NCBI GenBank assembly: GCA_003116995.1
Contig: BDSL01000073.1
Coordinates: 310,001-374,000 of the forward strand
DNA from: Yamagishiella unicocca
Taxonomy: Eukaryota; Chlorophyta; Chlorophyceae; Chlamydomonadales; Volvocaceae
Direction of reading: 5' to 3'
Length of the DNA stretch: 64,000 nucleotides
Shown here: piece by piece, positions 38,641-50,515 of the stretch
Position numbering within the stretch: position 1 is the first letter of the stretch
How the letters are laid out: each line of letters opens with the position of its first letter
Notes under the pieces: model-generated
What the model was told of the DNA's origin: nothing
Seen by the model: only the letters and a program-made list of their open reading frames with translations
Databases searched by the model: none
Program-made: the position numbers and the translations under genes

Positions 38641-41600
38641 TACTGCTGCTGATGCTATTGCTGCTGCTACTGCCGCTACTGCTGCTGATCCTACTGTTGC
38701 TGCTGATCCTACTGCTGCTGCTATTGCTGTTGCTGATGCTGCTACTACTGCTGCTAGTGCTACTGCTGCTGCTGCTACTGCTGCTGCTGCTACTGCTGCT
38801 GCTGCTACTGCTGCTGCTGCTACTGCTGCAGCCCTGCCTACCGGTACTCCCTTACCTCCACAGCAGGCGCCCCCGACATCGTAACCGCCGGCGGAGCCGG
38901 TGCTGCGGACCCGCCGGCGACAGCACCGCCGCCACCGCCGCTGTGCGACGCCGGCGGCGTCACAACGGGGATGCTGCCGCCCTCGTCCGCGGGAAGACCC
39001 ATCGCCGCCGCCGACACCGCCCCTGCCGCCGGGCCAGCGGCAGCTATGCTGGCCGCCAAATCGCTGCTCGATATGTGCGGCGCCCCCGAGTCAGAGCCGC
39101 CGCCGGCGGCGGCGGGGTCGACGAGTGCGTAGTCGTTGGCGGCGGGCGCGACGTGCAGCTCGTGCGAGGTGGCGGGAGCGTTGGCGCTGGCGGCGACGTC
39201 GCCGATCGTGGGACCGCCGGCGGCGCCGCCAGCGGCAGGCGTGGTGGTGGGGTAGGCGGCGGCCGTCGGGCCGGCGCCGGCGGCGGTGCTGGTGGTGTCG
39301 GCTCCGGTTCCGCCGGCGGTGGTGGTGCTGGTGGTGTCGGCTCCGGTTCCGCCGGCGGCGGTGGTGACGTCACCGCCAGCGGTCCTGTCCGCGGCAGACG
39401 TGTCCCGGCCTGCGGTAGTTGTCGGTTGTCGGTTAGGACGAAGTTAGTTGGCAACCGAGGACGGTTAGCTTACACCTCGCGGTGGGGATATTACCTATCG
39501 CCCGACGTTCTGAGGACACAGGGTTTCCCTCTCTCCCCTTTCCCTCCCTTACTCGGGTTTACTTCTCACTGCCGTGACCCAACGGGTTTTATTTCTCCCA
39601 TGTTCCCCCCCCTCCCACGTGGAGTAACCGGGTGCGTGTTTTGCACCCGCCCTCGTTCACGCAAGCCTCCCTACCTTCCACCTCCCAAGCTCCCACCTAC
39701 CTGTGAGGGTGGGCATCGCCGACCCCAGTGCCGCCAGCGCATCTCTGGCTACCTCTTTGGCAGCAGACAGCACCCCACCACCGCCGCCGCCGCCTTCGCC
39801 CGTCCCCCTGCCTGCTCCGGGGCCAACTGGTATGCCGGCTCCGGTGGCGGTGGGGGTGACGGTGACGGTTTCTGGCAGCGGGGCGTGTACGAAGTTGGCG
39901 TACTCTGCAACAGAAATTGCAGTTGGGGGCAGTTGGCGAGGGGCCAGTTGGCGGCAGTTGGTGAAGCAATTTACCTGGGATCCTGTAAGTAGGATCCATG
40001 GGGCGGTACTTATCGAACCAGCCCCCGAGCGCACGCGCAGCTAGCTCCCGTTAAAACCCCTCCCTGGACCACACCTGTCCACCCAGGGCTCACGCACACC
40101 CGCACTCGCGGGACGTCTCCGCTTCTCAGGAAACCGTCCTTGGCACACACACACACACGCACACACACGTACACATTGCCGATGGTTCTACCTCTTGGTC
40201 TGGAACCCACTGTAACCGTTACAACAATTGCCAGATTTTAACAGCTACAGACCCACGGGTCGAGCCAGCCCCCCCTTCCCCTTCCCCCCGACATACGCGC
40301 GAAGCCACCATCCCCAAGATCGCAACCGTGCCTTTCCCCCCCCACGGGCCCCTCACGACCAGCATGCAGTTCCAAACGAGCGTACCAAACGTTTCCAAGT
40401 CGGCTCTACTTTTTCGAAGGTCGACACACACACGTGTCCTGTCGTACCCCCCTCCCTACCCGGCGGCAGGTCCGCGTAGACCTCCACACCGTGCCCCCAT
40501 ATGACCCGGTGTCCGGGCCTCACGTGGAGGTTGATGTTGCCCAGAGGGCCGTTGCCTGTGAGCGTGCGTGTGTTTTGTGTGAGGGGGGGAGGGGGGGGAG
40601 GAGGGGGGGAAGATAATCCGCGAATCCACGGTGTGGGTGTGGGGGGAGATCCGGTGACACGAGATAGGAAACGTAGGGAGGGCATCGGGCCCCCGAGAAG
40701 ACCGGGTTACACGACATCTGAATCGTGACCTCCTCGTCTCCAATGGGGGGAGGTTACATAAAAGGACCGGTAACTCGACTGGGGAAATGTAGTCGGTGCA
40801 TAGCCTTCGGACACCGCGACGCGCGCGCATGCTACTGGATTAGGGTGGCCGGCCACACAAACGGACGCAACGACGGCGGGTGCAGTGAAGAAGAAGAACG
40901 AGTGGGCTATATTGTGGAGTGCAAAGCAGAGAACTGGGATGGCGAAGGGGGAACCCACGGAAACCGCGTGTAAGAAGAAGCCGATTACACGCACCCATGG
41001 GGGGGAGGGCTGAAGAGGAAAGCCGTTGGAAGTGACAGACGGTGGGGGGGGGGGCCGGGGGGAAAGCAGCAGCGGCGGCGGGAAAGGGGGTTTCCAAAAA
41101 GACGAAAAAACGTGGGAAGAGGGGGACAGAGCGAGGCCGTCTAGGACATCATGCAGTGGTCGTTCAAGAGCTACAGGCCATTCTGGCCTACATCCACTTG
41201 TGCTTCTGCACCGAGCCACTGCAGCAGGACATGCGACACACTCTGGAGCCCACTGTAACGATTACAACAACACTCGCGGTGTGCCCGATGGTTCTACCTC
41301 TTGGTCTGGAACCCACTGTAACCGTTACAACAACGACACTAGCTGCGGGCCTTCAGCGCCCCTCACCACCAACAGTCCGTTCCCGTTGCCTCAACAGGCA
41401 CCAGGTCGTGCACCACTCGGGGGTTCAGGTGGTTTGCCGTACCTCGGCCGGCTAGTTTGTTCTTCTTCCTGCGTCTCTTTCAGCGGTGTCAGGCGATGCG
41501 CCCGATGGCTCTACCTCTTGGTCTGGGGCCCGCTGTAACACTTACTACTACTCATATGATTCGAAAGTCTACTCACCGATATGATTCGGAAGCCTACTCA

Positions 41601-43783
41601 CCCCTCACCCTACACCCGGCGTGTTGCCGGTCTGCCTTTTTCTAGAGACTGCTGTTGGTGTTGACCTCAACTGGTTGATGGTATTAAGTACCATTGTTTC
41701 TTCCCGTCTCGCTATGGGCATCGGCCCGTTTCGGGTGTGGGACGTTTTCGGGATCTTGGGGGGGGAGTTATCCGATTGTGTTGCCGAGGCGTGCTGCTGT
41801 CTCTCCATTCGGGGGTCTGCTTGCGATGCATGTGGCCATGTGCAGGGGAGCCATCAGCGCAACCTCCCCCTGTGTATTGGTGCTTGCTGTTTCCTCTGGG
41901 CTCTCGGTTGTGAGGCTCTGGGTGGTTTGTCTTTCGGAACCGTCGGCTTTCTCTGCTTTCCTTGTCTTTTTCAGTGTCAGGCGATGCGCCCGATGGCTCT
42001 ACCTTTTAAGGTCTGGAGCCCACTGTAACGATTACAACAACCCCACACCCCCCTCTCGTTGTCACCTACCTGCGTCGGCCCCCTCCCACGCCACCACCGA
42101 GCCGGCGTCGTTGATCCGTACGTACTTGTACTGCACTTCCGTATCAACGGGCAGCCGTACATACGCCACCCAAACGTCGCCTGGCGTCCACTGCGGACAG
42201 GAAACCGCAAAAGAAAACGGCAAACGGCAAATGGCAAATGGCAAACGGTAAACGGCAAACGGTAAACGGCAAACGAAAAAGGGTAGCGGTCCGAGCGGCG
42301 GGGGCTGGCCCACGTGCGCAGTGCATGTCTCCCGTTTTCATCGCCAGCGTTGTCCGGCCACCCAGCCCCGACCCCCACCCCTCCGCGACCCCCAACCTGG
42401 CCTCTTAACCTCCCCTCCTCCCAACCCCAACCCCCAACCCCCAATCCCCAACTGCCAATAAATTCTCACCGTCATCCTGACCGCCCGGGCCGGGTCCCAC
42501 GACCCCAACTGCGGCACCGAGCCAACCACCGCAAACGCCTCTCCGAAACAGCAGCGCTTGCCGTACTTCAAGATAACCGGCGCCAACGACCTCGCCGCTG
42601 CGCCTGCGAGTTGGTTGATGCAGCGGCGGTTAGGAGGGGGCCCGGAAGAGGTGGCCGGGGCAGGGGCAGGGTTGGATCCATACCCGTAGGCGGAGCGAGC
42701 CGGCGATTGGATCCGGCCCTGGAACTTGTTTCGCAGGCCCCCGTCCCCCGCGCCCGCGCCCACAACTCACCGCTCTTCCCGCGGACTTACCGGCAATGCC
42801 CCCCCAAACCCTAAAACCCTAAACCCTAAACCCTAAACCCTGCGCCTGCAGCGCACCGCACACGCCCGTTTGGGAGCACGCACAGAAAGCGGTCCACAGC
42901 ACCAGCTAGCTATCCCGACGTGTCACTTGGTGTGTAGCTGGGGGAAAGACACAAAACGGCCGCTGGCAGGCACCCCACCCGACACGTCACGTCTGGAACC
43001 CACTGTAACCGTTTTACAACAACGTCAATGTCGCCAGCCTAGGTTGGCTGTTGTAACGGTTACAGTGGATTCCAGGCCAAGAGGTAGAACCATCGGGCAC
43101 GTCGAGGTTGGTGTGTCGCTGCGTGCCGTGTGTGTGTTTTGGCTCCAGGGTCCACATACCTCGGCGGGTGGGGTCGGCGGCAGCGGCCTCCGCAGCGTCC
43201 TTGTCGTCCTCCCGAAATCGTACGGGCGCGCCTGAGGGCGGTTGGTGGGTACCCCCAACCCCCTTCAAACCTGGTGATTACCGTTCATCGTTTACAGGGA
43301 AACCCAAACCAGATAGCCCGCCTAGCCGCCGCTGCAAGCTGCCGCTCCCCCTCCTCCTCCGCTGCAAGCGCCTCCCACTCGCCCTCCGCGCCCCCCCTCC
43401 TCCCCCGGGTATGCAATATCGTCCGATAGCTGGGCTACCCTTAAGGCAGCTAGGCTCGAAACCCCTGAAACCCGAACCCCCCTGGAACCTTGAAAACCCC
43501 TGGAACCCCTGGGACTCCTGAAATCTTGAAACCCACCTCGCAGACGCCGTGCAGGCGGCTGGCGCCGCCAGGGCGGCACCGCCGTACGAACCTGCCGTTC
43601 GAGTCCGTCGCCGGCGGCTCGGGCCACCGCGCTCCGCCGCGGCGGCGCCGCCGCCGCGGTGGACATTCGAGGGACCGCCGCCGTAGCGGCCGCTGCCGAC
43701 AGTACGGCGCGGCGCGATGTTGCGACGCTACAGCCGCTGGCGGCGGCGGCGGCGGTGCGATTTCGTTGCAGCACTCCCATCAT
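38271..43783 (-). CDS. Plastid starch-binding (CBM20) domain protein
   Basis: Predicted exons (minus): 43783-43537, 43231-43160, 42603-42470, 42190-42070, 40555-40460, 39904-39701, 39409-38856, 38408-38271; all phases agree, about 521 residues. The first 80 residues (MMGVLQRNR..., rich in Ala, Ser, Arg) look like a plastid transit peptide. Residues about 114-215 form a CBM20 starch-binding domain: 'CCFGEAFAVVGSVPQLGSWD', 'WTPGDVWVAYVRLP', 'YKYVRINDAGSVVAWEG'. The Trp residues in GSWD, WTPGDVW and AWEG are those that bind glucan in the family. The remaining half is a Gly/Ala/Thr/Pro-rich tail ending 'KRPGSGGFFGRK' with no catalytic domain, so it may tether or recruit something to starch granules (inference). 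The second ATG at 43780 is an equally good start. Introns carry many repeats, and the last exon is duplicated at 24,547-24,690. Confidence 0.87.
38632..38830. repeat. CTG/GCTACTGCT microsatellite in CBM20 intron 7
   Basis: An imperfect run of CTG and related triplets about 200 bases long, beginning exactly where the D1 repeat ends. Confidence 0.95.
40180..43110. repeat. Cluster of short dispersed repeats in CBM20 introns
   Basis: At least six copies of a unit of about 45 bases with GGTTCTACCTCTTGGTCTGG and CCCACTGTAACCGTTACAAC lie at about 40,180-40,225, 41,236-41,270, 41,284-41,333, 41,500-41,545, 41,985-42,040 and 42,990-43,022. An inverted copy at 43,037-43,105 makes a hairpin with its neighbour. 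Confidence 0.85.
42806..42842. repeat. Interstitial telomere-like CCCTAAA tract in CBM20 intron 2
   Basis: Four to five units of CCCTAAA/CCCTAAAA, the complement of the TTTAGGG and TTTTAGGG telomere repeats of green plants and algae. Confidence 0.8.
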
Positions 43784-45561
43784 GGTGTAGTCCTGACTGG
43801 CTTCCAATCCCAGGCCCGCGCTGCTTCCGCGTTGCTGGAATCCTTCTTCTCAGCGATGACAAAAGGAACCTGTCAGCGCCGTGCGGTGCGATGCGGGTGC
43901 CTTTGACCTGCTTACGCGCCTAGCACCCCAGGCGGCGGCTGCTTGTCGGGGGAGCCGTCAGTCCGACTGGCGGGGTGGCGAAGCGTTGAGCTGCTGCTGC
44001 TGCGAGCTCCACTCCTTTGATCTTGACGAGTGCCTGTGCCGCGGATTGTAGGTACAACGTTATATACGTTGTGTACTATGTATGTGTGGGTCTAGAAAAG
44101 CTAGTCTGTGGCAGGGCCGCAAGCGGATGGGCCTTGAATGCGGCGCGCCGCGGCGCCTGAGGGACCTTGTCGCAATGCCGTTTCGGGGCGCGGCATGGGG
44201 CGTGACGTCAACCGTCATTTCCGTACTCCCTCCCTCACTCTTTCCGTCTGGCCCTTTCTTGGGATATTTCGAGCCCAAATCATACCGCGGAATGTGCGTC
44301 GGACTGCGGCGCTCCTGTGGTAAAGGCCCACGCTGCTCGTCGCGAGGCAAACGACTCGACGCGGCTTGGCTTCAGAGCTGCCTGCTGCCCTCCCTTGCTG
44401 TCACGTCTGCCCGCTTTTCCCGGTGGCGCTGCGACAGACCCGTGGGTCGCGGAGCGCTTTAATTTAGCCGCGTGAGCCGCGAACACGACGGACAGTCAGA
44501 CATGAAAAGTCAGCAAGGCTTGCTGCGCGCGATAAAACATGTTAGCAAATCACGCAGGTGAAAACGTGTCGCAAAATCCGTTCTTCCCCGGTCCATCATG
44601 CGCTCGAACCTCTTTCGCGACACGGACGGCAAACACGTTTGATCCTTCATCACCACCACTGTCAGCTGCTTCACCTCTGCCAGCTGCTTTAGATGTGCGG
44701 CAGCGCGAACCACGCTCCAAGCGATTGGTAGGGCCACACGGTGACCAGATTGAGGCGAGATTGAGGCTTTAATTTGCTCCAAAGCTCTGGGGCGGGGCGC
44801 CTCCTCCGGCTAAGGAAAGCGCGGCTGGACGAGGCGGGTCCTGGCGGTCACATTTCCTTCTGGCGCATTGCAGGTGCTGCACAACAGCCCGGTGATGCAA
44901 TCCCATCCCGGCCGCTCAACGCTCGTTGATACCCCCACCCCGCCCCGTTTTTTCTCGCATCCACGGGTCTTCCTCGAAACCCCCGCCGGGCGTATGCCGA
45001 CGCAGGTTGTCACGACTGCTGCGGACCCTCACCAGCTGATCGCCCACTCACCCGTGGGGCCGGGCCCCCACGCAGCTGCACGGCCCCCCTGGAGCGCCTC
45101 TCGCCCGTGGGGTTTCAAACAAGGACCGGTTACGGTTACTCGACTGGGGTTTTACAGAAAACTCGCCCGGAGGTGCGGAGAGGACTGCGGCTTCAGGGTT
45201 TTGGTGCTGGAAACCGCCACGTATTGTCGGCCCCCCCGATCCCTGCACGATAACGCGCCTGGCTTGCGCTCCGGTGATGCGCCACGACCAGGTGCGTGAC
45301 CTCCCAACCGACGCAGGCCGCCGCTGCTGCTGCTGCTGCTGCTCCGGAACCACGCCTGTCCGTAGAATCCATTCGCTGTCCTCCTCCTCCTCCCCCCCCC
45401 TCGCTCTGTTTTCCCCCCCTTCTCCACTCAACCCTCCACAGAGGCGCTAAGCCCCCATCGGCAGCATGTTGAAACACATACGCCAAACGTCGCGCGCTGC
45501 CCGAGAGCTCCCTCGCTTCGAAGGCGCTCCGAAACCCAAGATCGAATCCGTGGATGTGCGT
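43784..45561. other. Between CBM20 start and SDR stop; no gene recognised
   Basis: Contains the CBM20 5' flank. On the minus strand 44,782-44,510 is open for 90 codons ('LAEVKQLTVVVMKDQTCLPS') but has no recognised motif or splice partner. Confidence 0.45.
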
Positions 45562-48500
45562 TCAGAACTGCAGCCCCGAGGTGTTGTAAAAGTCCTTGGC
45601 ACCCGCCTCCATGAAGGCCGCGAAGGAGGGGAAGCGGGGGCTCCAGCCGCCCAGTGCGGCCCGGGTGGCGGTGTTGTCCACCCGCTTGCCCCGCCCGGTC
45701 TTGGCGCCTGGGGGCGGGCCCGAGGGAGCACGGTTGGGAGCGGTTGGGAGTTGTCATTGTAAATATTTGGCAATGGGGTTGGGCATCAGCTGGTATTGGC
45801 GCGGGCTGCGATCCGGCAGGCTTAATTGTCGGATACAGCCCAACCTCAATTCACCGGCGGGCGCGCGGGTGTTTACCCCACCCCCCACTGTACGGTGTTC
45901 ACCCCACCCCCCACTGTACAGTGTTCACCCCACCCCCCACTGTACGGTGTTCACGCCCACCCCCCACTGCACGGTGTTCAACCCACCCCCCACTGCACGG
46001 TGTTCAACCCACCCCCCACTGCACGGTGTTCAACCCACCCGCCACTGTACGGTGTTCAACCCACCCCTCGAACCCCCCACTGTACGGTGTCCAACCCACC
46101 CCTCGAACCCCCCACTGTACGGTGTTCAACCCACCCCCCGCTGTACGGTATTCAACCCACCCCCCACCGTACGGTATTCACCCCACCCCCCACCGTACGG
46201 TATTCACCCCACCCCCACCGTACGGTATTCACCCCACCCCCCACTGTACGATATTCACCCCACCCCCCACTGTACGGTGTTCTCTCCTGCCGCTGCAACA
46301 ACGAGCCCCATGACACGCTCTCCCCCTGCGGGCGCCTCACCCACCCTCTGGGAAGGTTCCGGTGAAGGAGACAGGCACTCGCGGGAACACGCCCGAGCTG
46401 AAGCAGGACTGCGCCCCAAAAGAAGTTGCCGTCGGGGGTGTGAGGGGGAGCGGAGGGGGACGAAAAGGAGGGGTTGCAAAGCGGCGGGGGCGCGAAGGGG
46501 GTGTGTATGCAAACATAACCGGTTACGCGCGAAGGGACGGGGGCGCGAGAAAGGGCGGAGGGTGGAGGGTGAGTTGCTCCAGGCGGCGGGCTCGGACCCG
46601 CGGGTCGGATGGCGACATGGGCCGGGTGCGGTGTGTTGGCGCCGCGGAGAGAGCCACGCAGAGGGTTCTCGCGTTATTCATGGCCTTCGCCATATCCGTC
46701 CCCAAGAGGCCGTCTCCCACCATCGCTATCCGGCCAGCTGGAGTGTGTCGTTGCTAACCCAGCAACCCCTCCGCCTCCTTTCCTCCCCTCCCCGTCCCTC
46801 TCCCTCCGGGTCCAATCGGTCTTACTCAGCTTCCCAGTCCACGGGCTTTCTCCTGACCCCCTTCCCCCCGGGTCCCGTGCCCCTCCTCTTTCCTCTCACC
46901 TCCACCATGTCCTCGAAGGTCACCGGCACTCCGTCGGTCCCGAGGAAGGCCCGACCGCGGAAGGGGCCGCTGCCGTCACCCCGCAGGATCTGATCGCGGG
47001 GGTGTGTTTGGAAGGGGGTTTTGAGGCGGTTTTGAGACCCGGTTAGGATTCGCAGGAAAGGGGTGAGATCCGGTTACACGACATAGGAGACGGAGGACAG
47101 AAACCAGCCGGCAACGGAGAAACCAGAAACCAGCCGACGCCGACATAACGGAGAAACCAGCCGGCGAATACTTTTCGGACACGCGTGGGGCGAGGGGTTA
47201 TGGAGGGGAGGGGCTTTCCATGTTTCTGCCGGAGGATCTCAAAGCATGCAGTCCAGGGGCAAAGCCCGTACGACAGGGGAATAAGCAGTCATCCCACCTT
47301 TACACCCCTCTACCAGCGACCCTTCCTCCTCCCCTCTCTCTCCCACGCCCCTCTTCCCCTCGCGAAACACCGTCCGGCCGCCCTCCCTCCCTCCCGCTCT
47401 TCCACACACCCTCCATCCCGCCTGCATCCACGGGTCTTCCTCGAAACCCTTCCGGTCTTCTACACACCCTCCCTCCCGCCTGCATCCACGGGTCTTCCTC
47501 GAAACCCTCCCTTCCCCCCCCGCGGATTACCCCCCCCCCTCACCGCCGCCCCCAGCTCCGCCGCATCTTCGTAGTGCAGCAGGTTCACCACGTAGCTCCC
47601 TGGCCGGGCGATGGTGCCCTGGGGGGGGGGGGGATGTGGGGGCGGGTGGCGGAGGGGATGTGGGGGCGGGTGGCGGAGGGGATGTGGGGGCGGGTTGCAG
47701 GAGGGAAACACAACGAGGGGGGTGGAGGGTAAGGTGGGGGGTGGGGGGCCGACGCTGTTTGCTCTATCCCAGCTGGAGTCTCCGGTTAGACCAGCCTTCC
47801 GCCTCAGACGCCCGTGAGGTCCCCGCCGTTTGCTCCCCGCCCTCTGCGCCCCCTCCACGCCGCACTCCGAGACCGGCTCCGAGACCCCGCGCCCCCCCCC
47901 CCGGGGACCCGCTCCGAAACCCACCGTCTTTATGAAGAACGTGTGCGCGCCCCGGTTGGCGTGGTACAGCCCCACCAGCCGCAGCACGTTGCCGCCGCCC
48001 TGCGGTCGCGGCAGTTGGTGGTTAGGGTCGTTGGGCTGGTTGGTCGGTGCGTGTGCAACCCGCGCATATGCCGTACTCCGTAATGGAATCACCAAGGGCA
48101 CGCGAGTACGCGGGCTTGGCCCAATCACGAAACGTACCTCACGATTCGGTCTCCCGCACCCCCTTTGGCTCCCCCTGTGCCCGTTCCCCGTTCCTCATTA
48201 CTAACACCGGTACGTGCCCGGCTCCCCTCCACACCCAGCCACCCGCCTTCCATTCTCTGACGATTAACTAGCGTATCCTATTATACCCACCCACCCACCC
48301 ACCCGGCAGCCCACCGCCCCATCCCACGGGTCTCCTCTCAACCCACCGCCCCGACCCACGGGTCTCCTCTCAACCCACCGCCCCGACCCACGGGTCTCCT
48401 CTCAATCCCACCGCCCCGACCCACGGGTCCCCTCTCAATCCCACCGCCCCGACCCACGGGTCCCCTCTCAATCCCACCGCCCCGACCCACGGGTCCCCTC

Positions 48501-50515
48501 TCAATCCCACCGCCCCGACCCACGGGTCCCCTCTCAATCCCACCGCCCCGACCCACGGGTCCCCTCTCAATCCCACCGCCCCGACCCACGGGTCCCCTCT
48601 CAATCCCACCGCCCCACCTGCAGAGCCGCCGCCTCCGCCCCCAGCAGCCGGTCCGTGCTGGGCGCCGCCCCCACCGCCACCAGCGGGCAGGCCTCGTCGC
48701 TGGCGCTACCGCCGTCATCCACTGCGCACACGGACATGGAGGAGGTGAAGAGAAATGACCCGGTGCCGTCCCATAGCTCCAGGGCGGCTCGGACCTGGGG
48801 GGGAGAGGGGGTGGCGAGAAGGCCCGGTTACGCGACATGGATAGGATAGCTGGCACAATGTCTTTGGACACCTAGTTTGTGGGCGCATGCTGGAGCAGGG
48901 GGGGAGATTCGAGGGAAACAGCAGGGGGGGGAGAGAGGGGGTGGCGAGAAGACCCGTTTACACGACATAGGAAACGGAGGGCAGAAACTAACCGACATAG
49001 GAAACGGAGGGCAGAAACTAACTGGCGAATTGTGTTCGGGTACGAGGGGTACGAGGGGTGGGGGGAGGCACAAGCGGTTTGTTGTGTGTGTGGAGACAGA
49101 GGTCAAAAGGTTGCCATTCTAAATCCAAATCCAACCGACCCAGATCGCCACCAAACACTGCCACGCGCCCAGCCCCACCTTGCGCCCCCCCCCCCGAGTT
49201 CTACCGGTCCTTTTCTGTAACCCCCCCCCCAGTTCTACCCCGAGCCCCCAGGCACGAGTGTCCAAGCCTCCTTTTCCTTGCATTCTTTAATACCTTTCCC
49301 TCCCTGGAGCTACCCACCACCACAACCACCCGGCCGCGCTCACGTCCGCCACGTAGCCCTCGCTGCCCCCCTCCCTGGAGGAGGGTTTCCCCGGCCCCCA
49401 ATCCCTGGACCTCCCCCGCCCCCCACCCCAAACCCCGCGGCTATGCACCAGCTACACTTCCCGTGTCGAGTTACCGATTCTTTAAACCCCCACCCCCCCG
49501 CGCTCACGTCCGCCGCGTAGTCCTCGCTGCAGCCCTCCCTGGAGGAGGGTTTCCTCGCCCCCCTCCCTGGACCTCCCCCCACCCCACCCCCACCCCCCCG
49601 CGCTCACGTCCGCCGCGTAGTCTTCGCTGCCGGAGGGAGGGGCGCTGAACGCGACGAAGCTCCACTTGCGCCCGGTCGGCAGGGTGGAGCGGGTGGCGGG
49701 CGTAAGGCCCATGGCGCGCAGCCTGCGGCAGCAACAGCAGGGAGAGCGGGATTGGGGCAGGCGAGGGTTGCAAAAAGAAAATGCTCACTGGGGCAGGAGG
49801 GGGGTTAATACTGTGGTAGGGGTTGTCGAGGAGACCAGGGTAAGTGGCATAGGAAACGGAATGGGGGAGGGGGAAGTGCAGCGGGGGCCTTGCGAGGGTG
49901 GGGGAGGACTTCATAAGCACATCATAGCAAACCCATAAGCACATCATAGCAAACCCGTAAGCACATCATAGCAACGTCCCACGAAGACGCACAATAACCA
50001 CCGTCACCACCAACGTGCTCCACCACATACCACGCGTGCGTCCCAGATTAACTTACGGTTTCAAGCGGGCACCAGGGCCTGTCCTCCTAACCACTTGTCC
50101 AATCGCACCTGTCATGGCTTCGGTCCGAGTTCGTGAGGCCGGTGGCGGTGCTGCCCGGCACCGACTCCAGCCAGTCCTTAGCGAGTACGCTGCCAAGGAC
50201 ACCCGGGCCGACGACCAGCAAGTCAAGGTTAGCGGGGCTTCCCGCCACAGGCGAGGATCCTGCTGACGACGACGCAGCGACTGAGACGTCGCGCGGCCCG
50301 CTAGGCGCTGATCCAGAGGGTGAAAGCATTGCGCGAGCGTTGGGCTGGAGGAAAGTGACCGCTGCTGCTGCTGCTGTCACAGTCACGGAGCGGCGTGAGA
50401 TGGATGGCGAGGGCACGGTCGGAGGCACAGCGCTAAGCGTGAAAGGCTGGTTACGAGCCTGGCTTGCTGAGGAACGGCAGGTGCGCCAGCTTTGTCCTAG
50501 CGCAAGGCGTGGCAT
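45562..50515 (-). CDS. Plastid NAD(P)-binding SDR/epimerase-like protein
   Basis: Predicted exons (minus): 50515-50109, 49722-49608, 48794-48618, 47999-47925, 47618-47544, 46989-46900, 46408-46345, 45707-45562; all phases agree, about 382 residues. After a 90-residue Ser/Ala/Thr-rich transit-like N terminus, 'LLVVGPGVLG' (residues 100-108) is the GxGxxG dinucleotide-binding turn of a Rossmann fold. Then follow 'VAFSAPPSGSEDYAADV', 'FLFTSSMSVCAVDDG' (Ser region of extended SDRs), 'VLRLVGLYHANRGAHTFF', 'VNLLHYEDAAELGAA', 'AFLGTDGVPVTFEDMVE' and the end 'GKRVDNTATRAALG'. This series matches a conserved, little-studied plant/algal SDR family of nucleotide-sugar-epimerase type. The classical YxxxK is not apparent, so catalysis is uncertain. 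The first ATG in the open frame is at 50515. Confidence 0.85.
45876..46280. repeat. About 27-bp minisatellite in SDR intron 7
   Basis: About fourteen copies of a unit with CCCCCCACTGTACGGTGTTC, including GTATTC and 'CTCGAAC' variants, separate the last two exons of the SDR gene. Confidence 0.95.
47630..47702. repeat. 24-bp repeat in SDR intron 4
   Basis: Three copies of GATGTGGGGGCGGGTGGCGG plus GAGG lie just upstream (on the gene strand) of an exon. Confidence 0.85.
48325..48612. repeat. 32-bp minisatellite in SDR intron 3
   Basis: About nine copies of a unit containing CCCGACCCACGGGTCCCCTC end at the donor of exon 3. The unit is a tandem expansion of a motif (GACCCACGGGTC) dispersed elsewhere in the window. 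Confidence 0.95.

Noticed and set aside
38631..39992. 453-residue plus-strand open frame
   Set aside because: It is the reverse of the CTG microsatellite and of two well-phased CBM20 exons.
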